Counted from the stretch's first letter, positions 45,996-54,874 are shown. The stretch: DNA of 64,000 nucleotides from Kribbella qitaiheensis (GCF_014217565.1 NZ_CP043661.1:7130001-7194000); one strand, 5' to 3'. The notes: generated by a model not told the origin, from the letters alone. A program made the numbers and translations.

Positions 45996-46700
45996 TCACA
46001 GCGGGACGGTCCGTCCGGCGACGCACCAGAGGACGGAGTCGGATCGGCGGGCGACGGTTGCGTTCACCCGGCCCATCAGGTCTCGGTAGAGTCGCGTGCC
46101 GGCATCGGCGGGCACGACGCCGGAGCCGATTTCATTGCTGACGGCAACCACTAGCCGCGGGGTTCGTGACCAGGCATCGGCGAGTTGCTCGATCCGGGTC
46201 TCCACCTCGGATACGCGGCCGTGGTCCGCCCACACCTCGCACTTGTCCATCACCCTGGCGAGCCAAAGGGTCAGGCAGTCGATCAGTAGCGGCGGCCCGG
46301 CCGACTCCAGCAAGGGGACGAGGTCGATGGTCTCTGCCAGACCCCAGCTTGCCGGCCGTCGGGAACGATGCTTGGCGATCCGGTCGGCCCATTCCGGGTC
46401 GTTCGCACCATCGCCGCCGGTTGCCACGTACACGGCATCCGGGTAGTCGCCGAGGAGTCGCTCGGCTTCGGTGGACTTCCCCGATCGAGCACCGCCCAGC
46501 ACCAGGGTTAGCCTGCTCGGCTGGGCTGGGGTGGTCCATGACAGGCGCTCGCCATCCGGCGTACGGACGTCGTAGCGGAGACCGTCCGGCGTACGGGTTG
46601 TCGACACCTCGTAGCCATCAACCGCGACGACGCCGTCGCTGCCTAGCCGCAGTACGCCGTCGATGATCGCGCCGTCGGGCCCAGTGACCAGCTCAGCCAT
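45996..46700 (-). CDS. cobU: Bifunctional adenosylcobinamide kinase / guanylyltransferase (CobU) with N-terminal extension
   Basis: A 234-residue protein. From residue 63 it is CobU: P-loop LVLGGARSGKSTEAE (GGARSGKS at 69-76), YVATGGDGANDPEW, HRSRRPASWGL, LLIDCLTLWLARVM and VSNEIGSGVVPADAGTRLYRDLMGRVNA. It phosphorylates and guanylylates adenosylcobinamide. The first 60 residues (GPDGAIIDGVLRLGSDGVVAVDGY, YDVRTPDGERLSW) form an extra beta-rich segment not in the classical enzyme. The ATG overlaps the end of the transporter S-subunit gene by eight bases. Together with cobS it suggests salvage of cobinamide-type precursors. Confidence 0.93.
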   Translation of the reverse strand: MAELVTGPDGAIIDGVLRLGSDGVVAVDGYEVSTTRTPDGLRYDVRTPDGERLSWTTPAQPSRLTLVLGGARSGKSTEAERLLGDYPDAVYVATGGDGANDPEWADRIAKHRSRRPASWGLAETIDLVPLLESAGPPLLIDCLTLWLARVMDKCEVWADHGRVSEVETRIEQLADAWSRTPRLVVAVSNEIGSGVVPADAGTRLYRDLMGRVNATVARRSDSVLWCVAGRTVPL

Positions 46701-47505
46701 CGGTGCGGCTCCCGTCTTCGAACACGACCGGTACGTCGAACGCTGCCTTGCGGGCGGTTCGCCGGAACGCATTGAGGATCGGCCGCCCGAGGAGCAGGAC
46801 CAGTACTGCGCACAGCACGCCGCGGGGGATGTCCCAGCCCAGCGACGTCGCCACCACGAACAGGAAGTACCGGTGCAGGTTCTCCGCGAGGGAGTCTGCA
46901 GGGACGAACGAGAAGTCGCTGCCGAAGGTCGCGTAGGGCCAGAACCACAGGTTCATCACCAGGCCGTAGAGCACGCCCATGACCATCGAGTACGCGGCCA
47001 GCAGCAAGAGCTCCAGCCGCCCACCGAGGCGAGGCAGTAGCCCGGCCAGGCAACCCACCCACGCGCACGCGAACATCTGGAACGGCATCCAGGGCCCGAC
47101 CCCGCCACTGATCAACGCACCGGCCAGCAGCGACACCGCGCCCAGTACGAATCCGAAGCCGGCACCGAATGCACGTCCGGCCAGGATCAGTAGGAAGAAT
47201 CCGGGCTCGAGCCCCGCAGTACCAGGGCCGAGTGCACGCAGCGCTGCGCCGACCGCAGCGAGCATGCCGAGCAGGGAGATCACCTTGGCGTCGATCCCCG
47301 ACTCGGCGAGCTCGGCCAGTACTACGGCGACCAGTAGCGGCAGGAGCAGCACGAACAGCCAGGGGGCGTCAGTGGTGTGCCCGATGGCCGATGCGCCGGC
47401 CTGTGAGCTCTGCCAGAGCAGGGGCCAGCCGAACGCCAGTAGGCCGATCACCGAGGCCAGCACGAGGGTCGCAGTACTGCGGGGCTTGAGGCGGACCAGT
47501 CTCAT
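46693..47505 (-). CDS. ECF transporter S component, probably corrinoid-type
   Basis: A 270-residue membrane protein with six or seven segments and short loops, of ECF-type S-component character (FGWPLLWQ; GRAFGAGFGFVLGAVSLLAGALISGGVGPWMPFQMFACAWVG). The S subunit binds the vitamin. Adjacent cobU and cobS suggest cobalamin or cobinamide as ligand, but this rests on neighbourhood only. The start ATG overlaps the ATPase stop (ATGA). Confidence 0.85.
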   Translation of the reverse strand: MRLVRLKPRSTATLVLASVIGLLAFGWPLLWQSSQAGASAIGHTTDAPWLFVLLLPLLVAVVLAELAESGIDAKVISLLGMLAAVGAALRALGPGTAGLEPGFFLLILAGRAFGAGFGFVLGAVSLLAGALISGGVGPWMPFQMFACAWVGCLAGLLPRLGGRLELLLLAAYSMVMGVLYGLVMNLWFWPYATFGSDFSFVPADSLAENLHRYFLFVVATSLGWDIPRGVLCAVLVLLLGRPILNAFRRTARKAAFDVPVVFEDGSRTDG

Positions 47506-49112
47506 GAGGCACGGTCCAAGGCGCTCGCTACCTCGCCGACCGTGAGGAAGGGGAGCGGGGCAAGGATCTTCGCCACCTGCGGCGCGAAGGCGGGGGAGCC
47601 CGCTATGACGGTCGCGGTCTCGCCGTCGCTCACCAGTTCGCCATCGGCCAGTACGAGGACGCGGGTGGCCACCTCGGCGACCATCTCGACGTCGTGGGTC
47701 GACAGGACTACCGCATGCCCGGCTGCCGCGAGCTCCCGGAGGATTGCGACCAGGCGGCGTTTGGCGCCGTAGTCCAGGCCGCGGGTCGGTTCGTCCAGCA
47801 ACAGCAGTGGGGGAGCGCCACAGAGCACGACCGCGAGTGCGAGGCAGAGCCGCTGTCCTTCGGACAGGTCACGGGGATGCAGCTGGCCGTCGATGTCCGG
47901 AGCAAGGCGGTTCAGCACGGCCTGACAGCTCCCGGCGGGTACCCGGAAGTCGGCGTCGGCTCCTGCGCACTCGTCGTCCACGGTCGCGGCGTACAGGAGG
48001 TCGGCGGGCTCCTGCGGCACGAGCCCCACTGCCTTGACCAACTGCTTAGGGCGCGTACGCCGTGGGTCGGCGCCGGCCGCCGTCGCAGTACCGGAGCGTG
48101 GTGTGATCAGGCCGACCAGCGCATTGAGCAGGGTGGACTTGCCGGCGCCGTTGCGACCCATCAGGGCGACTACCTCGCCCGCGTTGATGGTCAGGGAGAC
48201 GCCACGCAACGCAGTGACAGTGCCGTAGGCAACGACCAGGTCGTTGCACTTGGCAAGCTCGCGGCCGTCGACCGGTGCCGGGCGCAGGGGAGCGAGGTCG
48301 GCTAGCTGGCCTCTGAGCGCCACTGCTGCGCGCCTGGCGTCGCGGACCGAGAGCGGTAGCGGTGACCAGCCTGCAAGGCGGCCTAGCTCGACTACAGGCG
48401 GCGCGACCGGCGCTGTCACCATCAGGTCGACCGGGAGGCCAGTGGACACGGCAGTAGAGCCGCCTGGCACTTCGATCACCCTGTCGGCGTACTGGATGAC
48501 CCGCTCGAGCCGGTGCTCAGCCATCACCACAGTGACACCAAGGTCGTGCACCAGGCGCTGCAGCGCGGCCAGCACCTCTTCGGCTGCCTGCGGGTCCAGC
48601 GCTGACGTCGGCTCATCCAGCACCAGTACTGCGGGGTGCGAGGTGAGGGCAGCGCCGATCGCGGTCCGCTGCCGTTGACCGCCCGACAGCGAGGTCAGAG
48701 CACGATCGCGGACGTCGGCCAGCCCGAGCAGGTCGAGGGTCTCCTCGACCCTGCGCCGCATCACGTCCGGGGCGATGCCGAGAGACTCCATGCTGTAGGC
48801 AAGCTCGTCCTCGACCGTGTCGGTGACGAACCCGGACAGCGGGTCCTGGCCGACGATGCCGACCACATCGGCCAGGTCGCGCGGCCGGTACTCGCGGGTG
48901 TCCCGGCCGTTCACCAGCACCCGGCCGGCCAGGGTGCCGCCGGTGAAGTGCGGCACGAGACCGTTGATGGTCCGGAGCAGGGTGGACTTGCCGGACCCGG
49001 TGCGGCCGATCACCAGGGCCAGTTCGCCTTCCGGAACGGTGAAGCTCACGTCGTTGATGGCGGGCTCCTTCGCGCCGGCGTACGTCACGGTGACCCGATC
49101 GAACTCGATCAC
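47502..49112 (-). CDS. ECF transporter energising ATPase, two fused ABC domains
   Basis: A 536-residue protein with two ABC domains in one chain. Domain 1 (1-240): GRTGSGKSTLLRTINGL, LTSLSGGQRQRTAIGAAL, LVLDEPTSALDPQ. Domain 2 (310-520): GRNGAGKSTLLNALVGL, signature DLSEGQRLCLALAV (a variant), LLLDEPTRGLDYG. It equals EcfA and EcfA' fused. GTG 49112 is chosen because it begins the first domain and forms a GTGA overlap with the T-component stop. It powers the S and T subunits on either side. Confidence 0.94.
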   Translation of the reverse strand: MIEFDRVTVTYAGAKEPAINDVSFTVPEGELALVIGRTGSGKSTLLRTINGLVPHFTGGTLAGRVLVNGRDTREYRPRDLADVVGIVGQDPLSGFVTDTVEDELAYSMESLGIAPDVMRRRVEETLDLLGLADVRDRALTSLSGGQRQRTAIGAALTSHPAVLVLDEPTSALDPQAAEEVLAALQRLVHDLGVTVVMAEHRLERVIQYADRVIEVPGGSTAVSTGLPVDLMVTAPVAPPVVELGRLAGWSPLPLSVRDARRAAVALRGQLADLAPLRPAPVDGRELAKCNDLVVAYGTVTALRGVSLTINAGEVVALMGRNGAGKSTLLNALVGLITPRSGTATAAGADPRRTRPKQLVKAVGLVPQEPADLLYAATVDDECAGADADFRVPAGSCQAVLNRLAPDIDGQLHPRDLSEGQRLCLALAVVLCGAPPLLLLDEPTRGLDYGAKRRLVAILRELAAAGHAVVLSTHDVEMVAEVATRVLVLADGELVSDGETATVIAGSPAFAPQVAKILAPLPFLTVGEVASALDRAS

Positions 49113-50206
49113 GCGGGCACCAACTTGGCCCGCCGGGTCAGCGGCGGTGCGGCTAGTGCAGGGGCGAGTCCGATCAGCAGCCCGACCACCGGGACTGCAG
49201 GTACGGGCGGGACCACCAGTGGGCCGGCCAGGACGAGGCCGTTCACTCCACGGGCGGCGGCAACGATCATGGTGGCGGCGGAAGCGGCTCCTGCTGCGGT
49301 GACGAGCCACTCGGGAAGCGCCCAGGGATCAGGGCGGTAGCGGGTCCGGGTCACTCGGCGACGGCCGATGGCCATGGCGCCGACAGCCAGCAGCAAACCG
49401 ATCACCAGGGCAGTCATGGCTACAGGGAACGCCATTGCGTCTGTGAGCAGGGAGTAGACGCCTAGTGCGATGCCGAGCAGGCCTAGTAGCACCGAGCCTC
49501 CGGTGATCCTGCGCTGGCGACGCGGCACGTGTGCGGTCCGGCCGTAGCCACGGGAGTCCATCGCCGCGGCCAATTCGACCGACCTGTCGAGAGCGCCTTC
49601 CAGCACGGGCATCGCCGTAGTACGGAAGGAGCCTCTGGTCCGGCCGCGGAGTCGCCGTGCGCCGCGGATCCGTCTGGCGTCGGTGACTAGTTGCGGAGCG
49701 AAGGTCAGTGCGACCACGCAGGCCACGCCCATCTCGTAGAGGGCCCCGGGCAACGACTTGAGCAACCTCCGCGGGCTGGCCAGCGCATTGGCCGCGCCGA
49801 TGCAGCAGAGCATCACCGCGAGCTGGCCCCCGTCGTACAGGGCAGTGAGTAGGGCTTCGGCGGTCACCTCGCCGCCGAGCTTCACGCCGTTTGCCCACTC
49901 AGGGAGGGGTATCTGCGGCAAGGTGAAGAGCACGGTGTTGCCCTGCGAGCGGGTCGACAGGAGCGCCTGCAGGACTACCCGCAGGCCGATGACGACCAGG
50001 CCTAACTTGAGGAACGCGACATAACTGTTGGCCCAGGGCGCGTCGCTGCGGCGTGCAGCGACGACGAAGCCGGCTACGGCGAGGATCAGGACCAGCAGGA
50101 CGGGGTTGCGTGTCCTGCTGGCCGCTACTGCCATGCCTAGAGCCCATAGCCACCAAGCCCCCGGGTGCAGGGCCCGGGGGAGTGTCAGGTGGTGGACTGC
50201 GCGCAA
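49109..50206 (-). CDS. ECF transporter T component (EcfT)
   Basis: A 365-residue transmembrane coupling protein (CbiQ/EcfT family) with about eight segments. The coupling motifs that clasp the ATPases read RRIRGARRLRG and the later AAAMDSRGYGR (Ala-Arg-Gly pattern). The apparent start is TTG at 50206, one base after the stop of the secreted protein gene; no better ATG or GTG is found nearby. Confidence 0.9.
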   Translation of the reverse strand: MRAVHHLTLPRALHPGAWWLWALGMAVAASRTRNPVLLVLILAVAGFVVAARRSDAPWANSYVAFLKLGLVVIGLRVVLQALLSTRSQGNTVLFTLPQIPLPEWANGVKLGGEVTAEALLTALYDGGQLAVMLCCIGAANALASPRRLLKSLPGALYEMGVACVVALTFAPQLVTDARRIRGARRLRGRTRGSFRTTAMPVLEGALDRSVELAAAMDSRGYGRTAHVPRRQRRITGGSVLLGLLGIALGVYSLLTDAMAFPVAMTALVIGLLLAVGAMAIGRRRVTRTRYRPDPWALPEWLVTAAGAASAATMIVAAARGVNGLVLAGPLVVPPVPAVPVVGLLIGLAPALAAPPLTRRAKLVPA

Positions 50207-50207
50207 C

Positions 50208-50945
50208 CTACTGGCCTGCGTGCTGACTGCGGCGACGACGGCTCAGGAGGAAGCCACCACCGGCCAGCAGGAGCACCAGGACCACGAAGCCCGCTATACC
50301 GCCCCAGGGCGCACCGCTGTTGTCGTCCTGTTTGGTCGGTGTCGCGACAGGCGAGTTGGCCTGGGGGGTCGCGGTCGGGATGAGCGAGGAACCGACCGGG
50401 GCCTCGATCTGCAGCTGGACCGGAGCGTCGGTGGCAGGCACCTGGATGTTGTTCACCGGCTGGCCGCAGGTTGTCTCCGGGTAGCCATCGATGCCGCAGG
50501 TCAGGCCCTTCTCGATCCGGACCGGTCCTACCGCGGCGAGGATCTTCGCGCCGGTCGCGGTCGGGGCCGCGACGACACAGGTTCCGTTCGCGGTCGGCGG
50601 AGCCTGGCCGGTCGCCGAGTCGGCCGGAGTACCGGGATCGATCACCAGCGCGACCCGCTTCTTACCGGCTTCGACCGGCGTCGTTCCGCAGATGGCCTGG
50701 AAGTCGCCGGCAGCGCGGGGCACGCGAGGCTTGGCGCCGCCGACGGCGTACCGCCAGCCCTCGACGGAACCGTCCGCGGGAACGATGCCGTCCGACCCCT
50801 TCTGCGCGAAGGCCCATTGACCGCCGGTCCACTGGTAGTAGCCCCAGAAGCGGTAGCCGTTCTCAGCCTGCGCGGTGGTCGTCAGGGTGCCGGCCAGCGC
50901 CAGGCCGACCAGCAAGCTCAGTAGCAGGCGTGCAGTCTTCTTCAC
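50208..50945 (-). CDS. Secreted, C-terminally membrane-anchored protein of the ECF operon
   Basis: A 245-residue protein with a signal peptide (MKKTARLLLSLLVGLALAGT...AQA), an extracellular domain with YRFWGYYQWTGGQWAFAQKGSDGIVPADGS and four cysteines likely to pair, a Pro/Thr/Gln stalk, and a C-terminal helix (GGIAGFVVLVLLLAGGGFLLS) followed by RRRRS, so it is anchored outside the membrane. Similar proteins accompany ECF transporters in actinobacteria; a role in capturing the ligand is possible but unproven. The GTG start follows AGGAG overlapping the upstream stop. Confidence 0.8.
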   Translation of the reverse strand: MKKTARLLLSLLVGLALAGTLTTTAQAENGYRFWGYYQWTGGQWAFAQKGSDGIVPADGSVEGWRYAVGGAKPRVPRAAGDFQAICGTTPVEAGKKRVALVIDPGTPADSATGQAPPTANGTCVVAAPTATGAKILAAVGPVRIEKGLTCGIDGYPETTCGQPVNNIQVPATDAPVQLQIEAPVGSSLIPTATPQANSPVATPTKQDDNSGAPWGGIAGFVVLVLLLAGGGFLLSRRRRSQHAGQ

Positions 50946-50950
50946 CCGCC

Positions 50951-51160
50951 CTACTCCTGGGCAGCGAGGCTCATCGGGCCGTAGACCTCACGCCCGTCCT
51001 CGAGCAGGTAGACCTGCCCCACGCCCTTGTCGGCCAGCTCGCGCCAGATCTCGCCGAGCCAGCTCTCCGCGTCGCCCTGAGCCGAGAAGTCGGCCCCGGA
51101 CAACTCACCCGGATCGGCCGGCGCACCGTCGGCGGTCTCGAACCGCCACGTCCAGCTCAT
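50951..51160 (-). CDS. Small conserved acidic protein
   Basis: A 69-residue acidic protein (starts MSWTWRFETADGAPADPGE, contains SWLGEIWRELADKGVGQVYLLEDG). I recognise this as a small protein seen in many actinobacteria, of unknown function. ATG 51160 overlaps the aldo/keto reductase stop by four bases and the gene ends five bases before the secreted ECF-operon protein, so it is embedded in the operon. Confidence 0.7.
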   Translation of the reverse strand: MSWTWRFETADGAPADPGELSGADFSAQGDAESWLGEIWRELADKGVGQVYLLEDGREVYGPMSLAAQE

Positions 51161-52170
51161 CGGCCCGGCCTGGTCTGCGGGGAGTTCTGTGCGGTCTTCG
51201 CCGGGTCCCGCTCGATGACACTGCCGAGCGCCTCGTCGATCTGCTTCAACTGGCCCTCCTCGAGTTTCACTCCGGCGGCCTTCACGTTCTCGGTGACCTG
51301 CTCCGGCCGGGACGCGCCGATGATGGCCGACGACACGTTCGGGTTCTGCAGCACCCAGGTGATCGCGAGCTGGGCCAGCGACAGGCCGGCCTCCTCCGCG
51401 ATCGGCTTCAGCTGCTGCACCCGGGTCAGCACGTCATCGTTGAGGTACCGGGTGATCATGTTCGCGCCACCCTTCTCGTCGGTCGCCCGCGACCCCTCCG
51501 GCGGCTGCTGTCCCGGCAGGTACTTCCCGGTCAGTACGCCCTGAGCGATCGGCGAGAACACGACCTGCCCGATGCCGAGCTCCTCGGAGGCCGGCACGAC
51601 CTCGGCCTCGATCACGCGCCAGAGCATGCTGTACTGCGGCTGGTTCGACACCAGCGGGATCCGCAACTCGCGAGCGAGCCGGTGCCCTTCCTGGAGCTGC
51701 TCGGCGGTCCACTCCGACGTACCGATGTACAGCGCCTTGCCCTGCCGGACCACGTCGGCGAAGGCCTCCATGGTCTCTTCCAGCGGCGTCTCCGTGTCGT
51801 ACCGGTGTGCCTGGTAGACGTCGACGTAGTCCGTCTTCAGCCGCTTCAGCGACGCGTTGATCGACTCGTGGATGTGCTTGCGGGACAGCCCCGTGTCGTT
51901 CGGTCCACCCGGCCCGGTCGGCCAGTACACCTTGGTGAGGATCTCCACCGACTCCCGGCGTACGCCCTCGAGCGCCTCACCGAGAACGCTCTCCGCCTTG
52001 GTGTTGGCATAGGTGTCAGCGGTGTCGAACGTGGTGATCCCGGCCTCCAGGGCCGCCTTCACACAAGCCTTGGCCTGCTCGTTCTCCACCTGCGACCCGT
52101 GCGTCAGCCAGTTCCCGTACGAGATCTCACTGACCTTCAACCCACTGTTCCCGAGATACCGAAAGTCCAT
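51157..52170 (-). CDS. Aldo/keto reductase, potassium-channel beta-subunit-like
   Basis: A 337-residue NADPH-dependent oxidoreductase. The AKR tetrad is visible: Asp and Tyr in TFDTADTYANTKAE, Lys in EILTKVYW and His in VYQAHRYD. IGTSEWTAEQLQEG, VVFSPIAQGVLTGKYLPGQ and AIIGASRPEQV place it in the AKR6/Kv-beta-like group. Its physiological substrate is unknown. It is the first gene of the overlapping run leading to the ECF and cob genes, and its 5' region carries the inverted-repeat element and tandem array. Confidence 0.93.
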   Translation of the reverse strand: MDFRYLGNSGLKVSEISYGNWLTHGSQVENEQAKACVKAALEAGITTFDTADTYANTKAESVLGEALEGVRRESVEILTKVYWPTGPGGPNDTGLSRKHIHESINASLKRLKTDYVDVYQAHRYDTETPLEETMEAFADVVRQGKALYIGTSEWTAEQLQEGHRLARELRIPLVSNQPQYSMLWRVIEAEVVPASEELGIGQVVFSPIAQGVLTGKYLPGQQPPEGSRATDEKGGANMITRYLNDDVLTRVQQLKPIAEEAGLSLAQLAITWVLQNPNVSSAIIGASRPEQVTENVKAAGVKLEEGQLKQIDEALGSVIERDPAKTAQNSPQTRPGR

Positions 52171-52303
52171 GCCCTGACCCTACTTGCCCCACCCCCCACC
52201 CCGTACGCCGAACCCGCTCAGCGCCCCTCACTGCCTGCGCGCCGCTCACTGCCTGCGCGCCGCTCCTGCCTCGCGACGCACCTGTCCCGAAGCCGCCCGA
52301 TCG

Positions 52304-52402
52304 CCAGCCAGGCAGTGCAGCTCGAAGTCCTTGCCGCCGACGGCGAGTCGAGCGTCACCGCAGCCGGGCTGAACTCGACCCGCCCGACCACTGCCTGGTT
52401 GG
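52304..52402. repeat. Inverted-repeat element, copy B
   Basis: Arms CCAGCCAGGCAGTG (52304-52317) and CACTGCCTGGTTGG (52389-52402) pair except for one G-U, with 71 bases between. The right end extended to 52411 equals the reversed left end of copy A at 25.9 kb at 22 of 24 positions, while the interiors differ. It lies 130 bases upstream of the aldo/keto reductase start. Confidence 0.65.
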
Positions 52403-52524
52403 GTGACCGCCTTCGCCCGCACCCACCCGAACGGCGCAGCCGAACTTCGTCGTACCGGCGGGGCCGGTCCCGCGCCCAAGGCCCCGCCCCCAGGTCAGCC
52501 CGCTGTGGTCGACCCCCTCTCCGA

Positions 52525-52935
52525 GGGGTTCGCCCACTCCTGTAGGGGTTACCCCACTGCTAGAGCAATGGGCTAACCCCCACAGGAATGGGTTGACCCC
52601 CGCGGGAATGGGTTGACCCCATGGGAGTGGGCGAACCCTCACGGGAATGGGGTAACCCTCACGGGAATGGGTTGACCCCATGGGAGTGGGCGAACCCTCA
52701 CGGGAATGGGGTAACCCTCACGGGAATGGGTTGACCCCATGGGAGTGGGTTGACCCCATGGGAGTGGGTTGACCCCACGGGAATGGGTTGACCCCCACGG
52801 GAGTGGGCGAACCCCCACGGGAGTGGGCGAACCCTCACGGGAGTGGGCGAACCCCCACGGGAGTGGGCGAACCCTCACGGGAGTGGGCGAACCCCCACGG
52901 GAGTGGGCGAACCCTCACGGGGATGGGGTGACTGC
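52525..52935. repeat. 19/20-bp G-rich tandem repeat array with inverted head
   Basis: From about 52566, some 18 units of the type GGGAGTGGGCGAACCCTCAC or GGGAATGGGTTGACCCCAT follow head to tail. Two units at 52525-52560 are in opposite orientation, making the start of the array palindromic. A three-unit block (52602-52660) is repeated exactly at 52661-52719, showing higher-order duplication. Each unit has two GGG runs. The array sits just after the DUF3043 stop. No CRISPR-like unique spacers exist. Confidence 0.9.
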
Positions 52936-52944
52936 ACTGGAGTA

Positions 52945-53532
52945 CTAGACCGGCTTCTCCCCGCGAGCGACCATCGGCTTCGGGAGGCGCCAGCGGCGCA
53001 TCTGCATCGTGCGGCGGACGGCGTAGAAGCCGATGCCCTTGGCCGAGTCGTCGGGGAACTTGCGGGTGACGGCTCGCTTGACGCCGCCGGTCAGCAGGAA
53101 CCAGTCGCCGGCGATCGCGACGATCATCACCAGGAACAGGATGTTGACCAGGCCGGGCAGCCAGACGAAGGCCTGGGCGAAGACGACACCGAGCAGGGAG
53201 ATGACCAGCAGCACCGGCAGGGCGAACTCCATCACCGACCAGCGGGCGTCGACGTAGTCGCGGGCGAACCGGCGGACGGGGCCCTTGTCGGCGGCGGGGA
53301 GGTAGCGGTCGTCGCCGGTCTTCATCGCTTCCTGCATCTTGCCGCGCTCGATCCGGACCTTCTCGCGCCGGTACGCCGAGGCCTCCTTGCGGTTACGCGG
53401 CTTCTTCAGCGCCTGCTTGCGGGCCGCCTCGGCGTCCTTGCGGGTCGGGGTAGGCCGGCCCTTACCCCCGACCTTGCCGGGGGCGCTGGCCGGAGTTTGT
53501 GTAGATGTCTCAGACTTGGTACGTCGGAACAC
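52945..53532 (-). CDS. DUF3043 membrane protein
   Basis: A 195-residue protein with a strongly basic N-terminus (KGRPTPTRKDAEAARKQALKKPRNRKEA), two closely spaced membrane segments (about residues 103-148) and a basic C-terminus. This matches the actinobacterial DUF3043 family, of unknown role. GTG 53532 starts the product. It is divergent from pspA, with 188 bases between. Its 3' end runs straight into the tandem array. Confidence 0.9.
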   Translation of the reverse strand: MFRRTKSETSTQTPASAPGKVGGKGRPTPTRKDAEAARKQALKKPRNRKEASAYRREKVRIERGKMQEAMKTGDDRYLPAADKGPVRRFARDYVDARWSVMEFALPVLLVISLLGVVFAQAFVWLPGLVNILFLVMIVAIAGDWFLLTGGVKRAVTRKFPDDSAKGIGFYAVRRTMQMRRWRLPKPMVARGEKPV

Positions 53533-53720
53533 GGGGACTGAACCTCATTCGGGACTGGCTGGCTGGCTCAACCGGGCGGCTCGCCCGACTCGGGGTGGTC
53601 CCCGGACCTGACCACCACTTTATCGGGGCCGGTCCTGATGGTGTGGTGACCCATCGGGACATAGGGTGGTTGACACGCACGCCGGGTCCACTCTCCGGCA
53701 CAGAAGGGGTACGGATATCG

Positions 53721-54530
53721 ATGAGCATCTTCAGGCGGGTGTCGACGATCTTCAAGGCCAAGGCCAATTCGGCTTTGGACAAGGCTGAGGATCCTCGCGA
53801 AACCCTTGACTACTCGTACCAGAAACAGCTCGAACTGCTGCAGAAGGTACGCCGGGGTGTAGCCGACGTCGCCACCAGCCGCAAGCGGGTCGAACTCCAG
53901 GCCTCGCAGCTGCAGTCGCAGTCGCAGAAGCTCCAGGACCAGGCCCAGAAGGCGCTCTCGATGGGCCGTGAGGACCTGGCCCGCGAAGCCCTGACCCGCA
54001 AGTCCGGGCTGCAGGGCCAGATCGACGACCTGACCGCCCAGCACGCCCAGTTGCAGGGTGAGGAGGAGAAGCTCACCCTCGCCTCGCAGCGGTTGCAGGC
54101 GAAGGTGGAGTCGTTCCGGACCCGCAAGGAGACGATCAAGGCGACCTACACGGCCGCCGAGGCGCAGACCCGGATCAACGAGGCCTTCTCCGGCATCTCC
54201 GAGGAGATGAGCGACGTCGGCCTGGCGGTCCAGCGGGCCGAGGACAAGACCCAGCAGATGCAGGCCCGGGCGGGCGCGATCGACGAGCTGCTCGCCTCCG
54301 GCGCGCTCGACGACGCCAGCGGCAGCAGCAAGGACAGCATCACGCTCGAGCTGGAGCGGATGTCGTCCGGCTCCGATGTGGAGAACGAGCTGGCCGCGAT
54401 GAAGGCGCAGCTCGGCGGCAGCGCGGCACCGAAGGAAATCGCCCAGGACGCGCCCGGCGCGACGCAGCCTGTGCAGCAGCCCAGTCAGCAAGCAGAGCCG
54501 GTTCGGCCGCAGGACGGAGACGCACGATGA
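53721..54530 (+). CDS. pspA: PspA/IM30 family membrane-stress protein
   Basis: A 269-residue, almost wholly helical coiled-coil protein (MSIFRRVSTIFKAKANSALDKAEDP start; ETLDYSYQKQLELLQKVRRGVADV) of the PspA/IM30/Vipp1 family, which polymerises on damaged membranes. The C-terminal 40 residues are a Pro/Gln-rich tail. ATG 53721 follows the usual N-terminus. The next gene overlaps by four bases (ATGA) and encodes PspAA, an actinobacterial partner. The promoter must lie in the 188 bases shared with DUF3043. Confidence 0.95.
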   Translation: MSIFRRVSTIFKAKANSALDKAEDPRETLDYSYQKQLELLQKVRRGVADVATSRKRVELQASQLQSQSQKLQDQAQKALSMGREDLAREALTRKSGLQGQIDDLTAQHAQLQGEEEKLTLASQRLQAKVESFRTRKETIKATYTAAEAQTRINEAFSGISEEMSDVGLAVQRAEDKTQQMQARAGAIDELLASGALDDASGSSKDSITLELERMSSGSDVENELAAMKAQLGGSAAPKEIAQDAPGATQPVQQPSQQAEPVRPQDGDAR

Positions 54531-54802
54531 TCGTCCGGATCATGGGCGAAGGTCAGTACAAGCTGGCCGACGACAAGCTCGACCAGTTGAACCTGGTCGA
54601 CACCGACCTCGAGAAGGCCGTTTCGGCCAACGACGAGGCCGGCTTCAAGACCGCTTTCGGTGCGCTGCTGGACTTCGTCCGGGCCGGCGAGCGGGTGCCG
54701 GACACCGAGCTGCACGACTCGGACGCGATCCTGCCGCCGAGCGACAGCACCTTCGCCGAGATGCGTGAGCTGATCAGCGGTGACGGCCTGATCGCGGGCT
54801 GA
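54527..54802 (+). CDS. PspA-associated protein PspAA
   Basis: A 91-residue protein beginning MIVRIMGEGQYKLADDKLDQLN and containing FKTAFGALLDFVRAGERVPDTELHDSDAILPP, the pattern of the PspAA domain that accompanies PspA in actinobacteria and some other bacteria. It is presumed to modulate PspA. The start overlaps the pspA stop and a terminator hairpin follows at 54845. Confidence 0.88.
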   Translation: MIVRIMGEGQYKLADDKLDQLNLVDTDLEKAVSANDEAGFKTAFGALLDFVRAGERVPDTELHDSDAILPPSDSTFAEMRELISGDGLIAG

Positions 54803-54844
54803 CATCGAGGTCTCGGCGGACTGGGCGGCCGGGACACGCAGCGT

Positions 54845-54874
54845 GATGGGTCGACCCGCCAGAGTCGGCCCATC
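54845..54874 (+). terminator. Terminator of the pspA operon
   Basis: An 11-bp stem with one G-U pair (54845-54855 with 54864-54874), 42 bases after the PspAA stop. Confidence 0.65.

Noticed and set aside
52171..52520. Cobalamin riboswitch upstream of the aldo/keto reductase/ECF/cob operon
   Set aside because: CCACTG occurs at 52388 but belongs to the inverted-repeat element; the B12-box and other conserved blocks are not found.
52525..52935. CRISPR array
   Set aside because: The units are contiguous with no unique spacers, vary in sequence, and there are no cas genes nearby.
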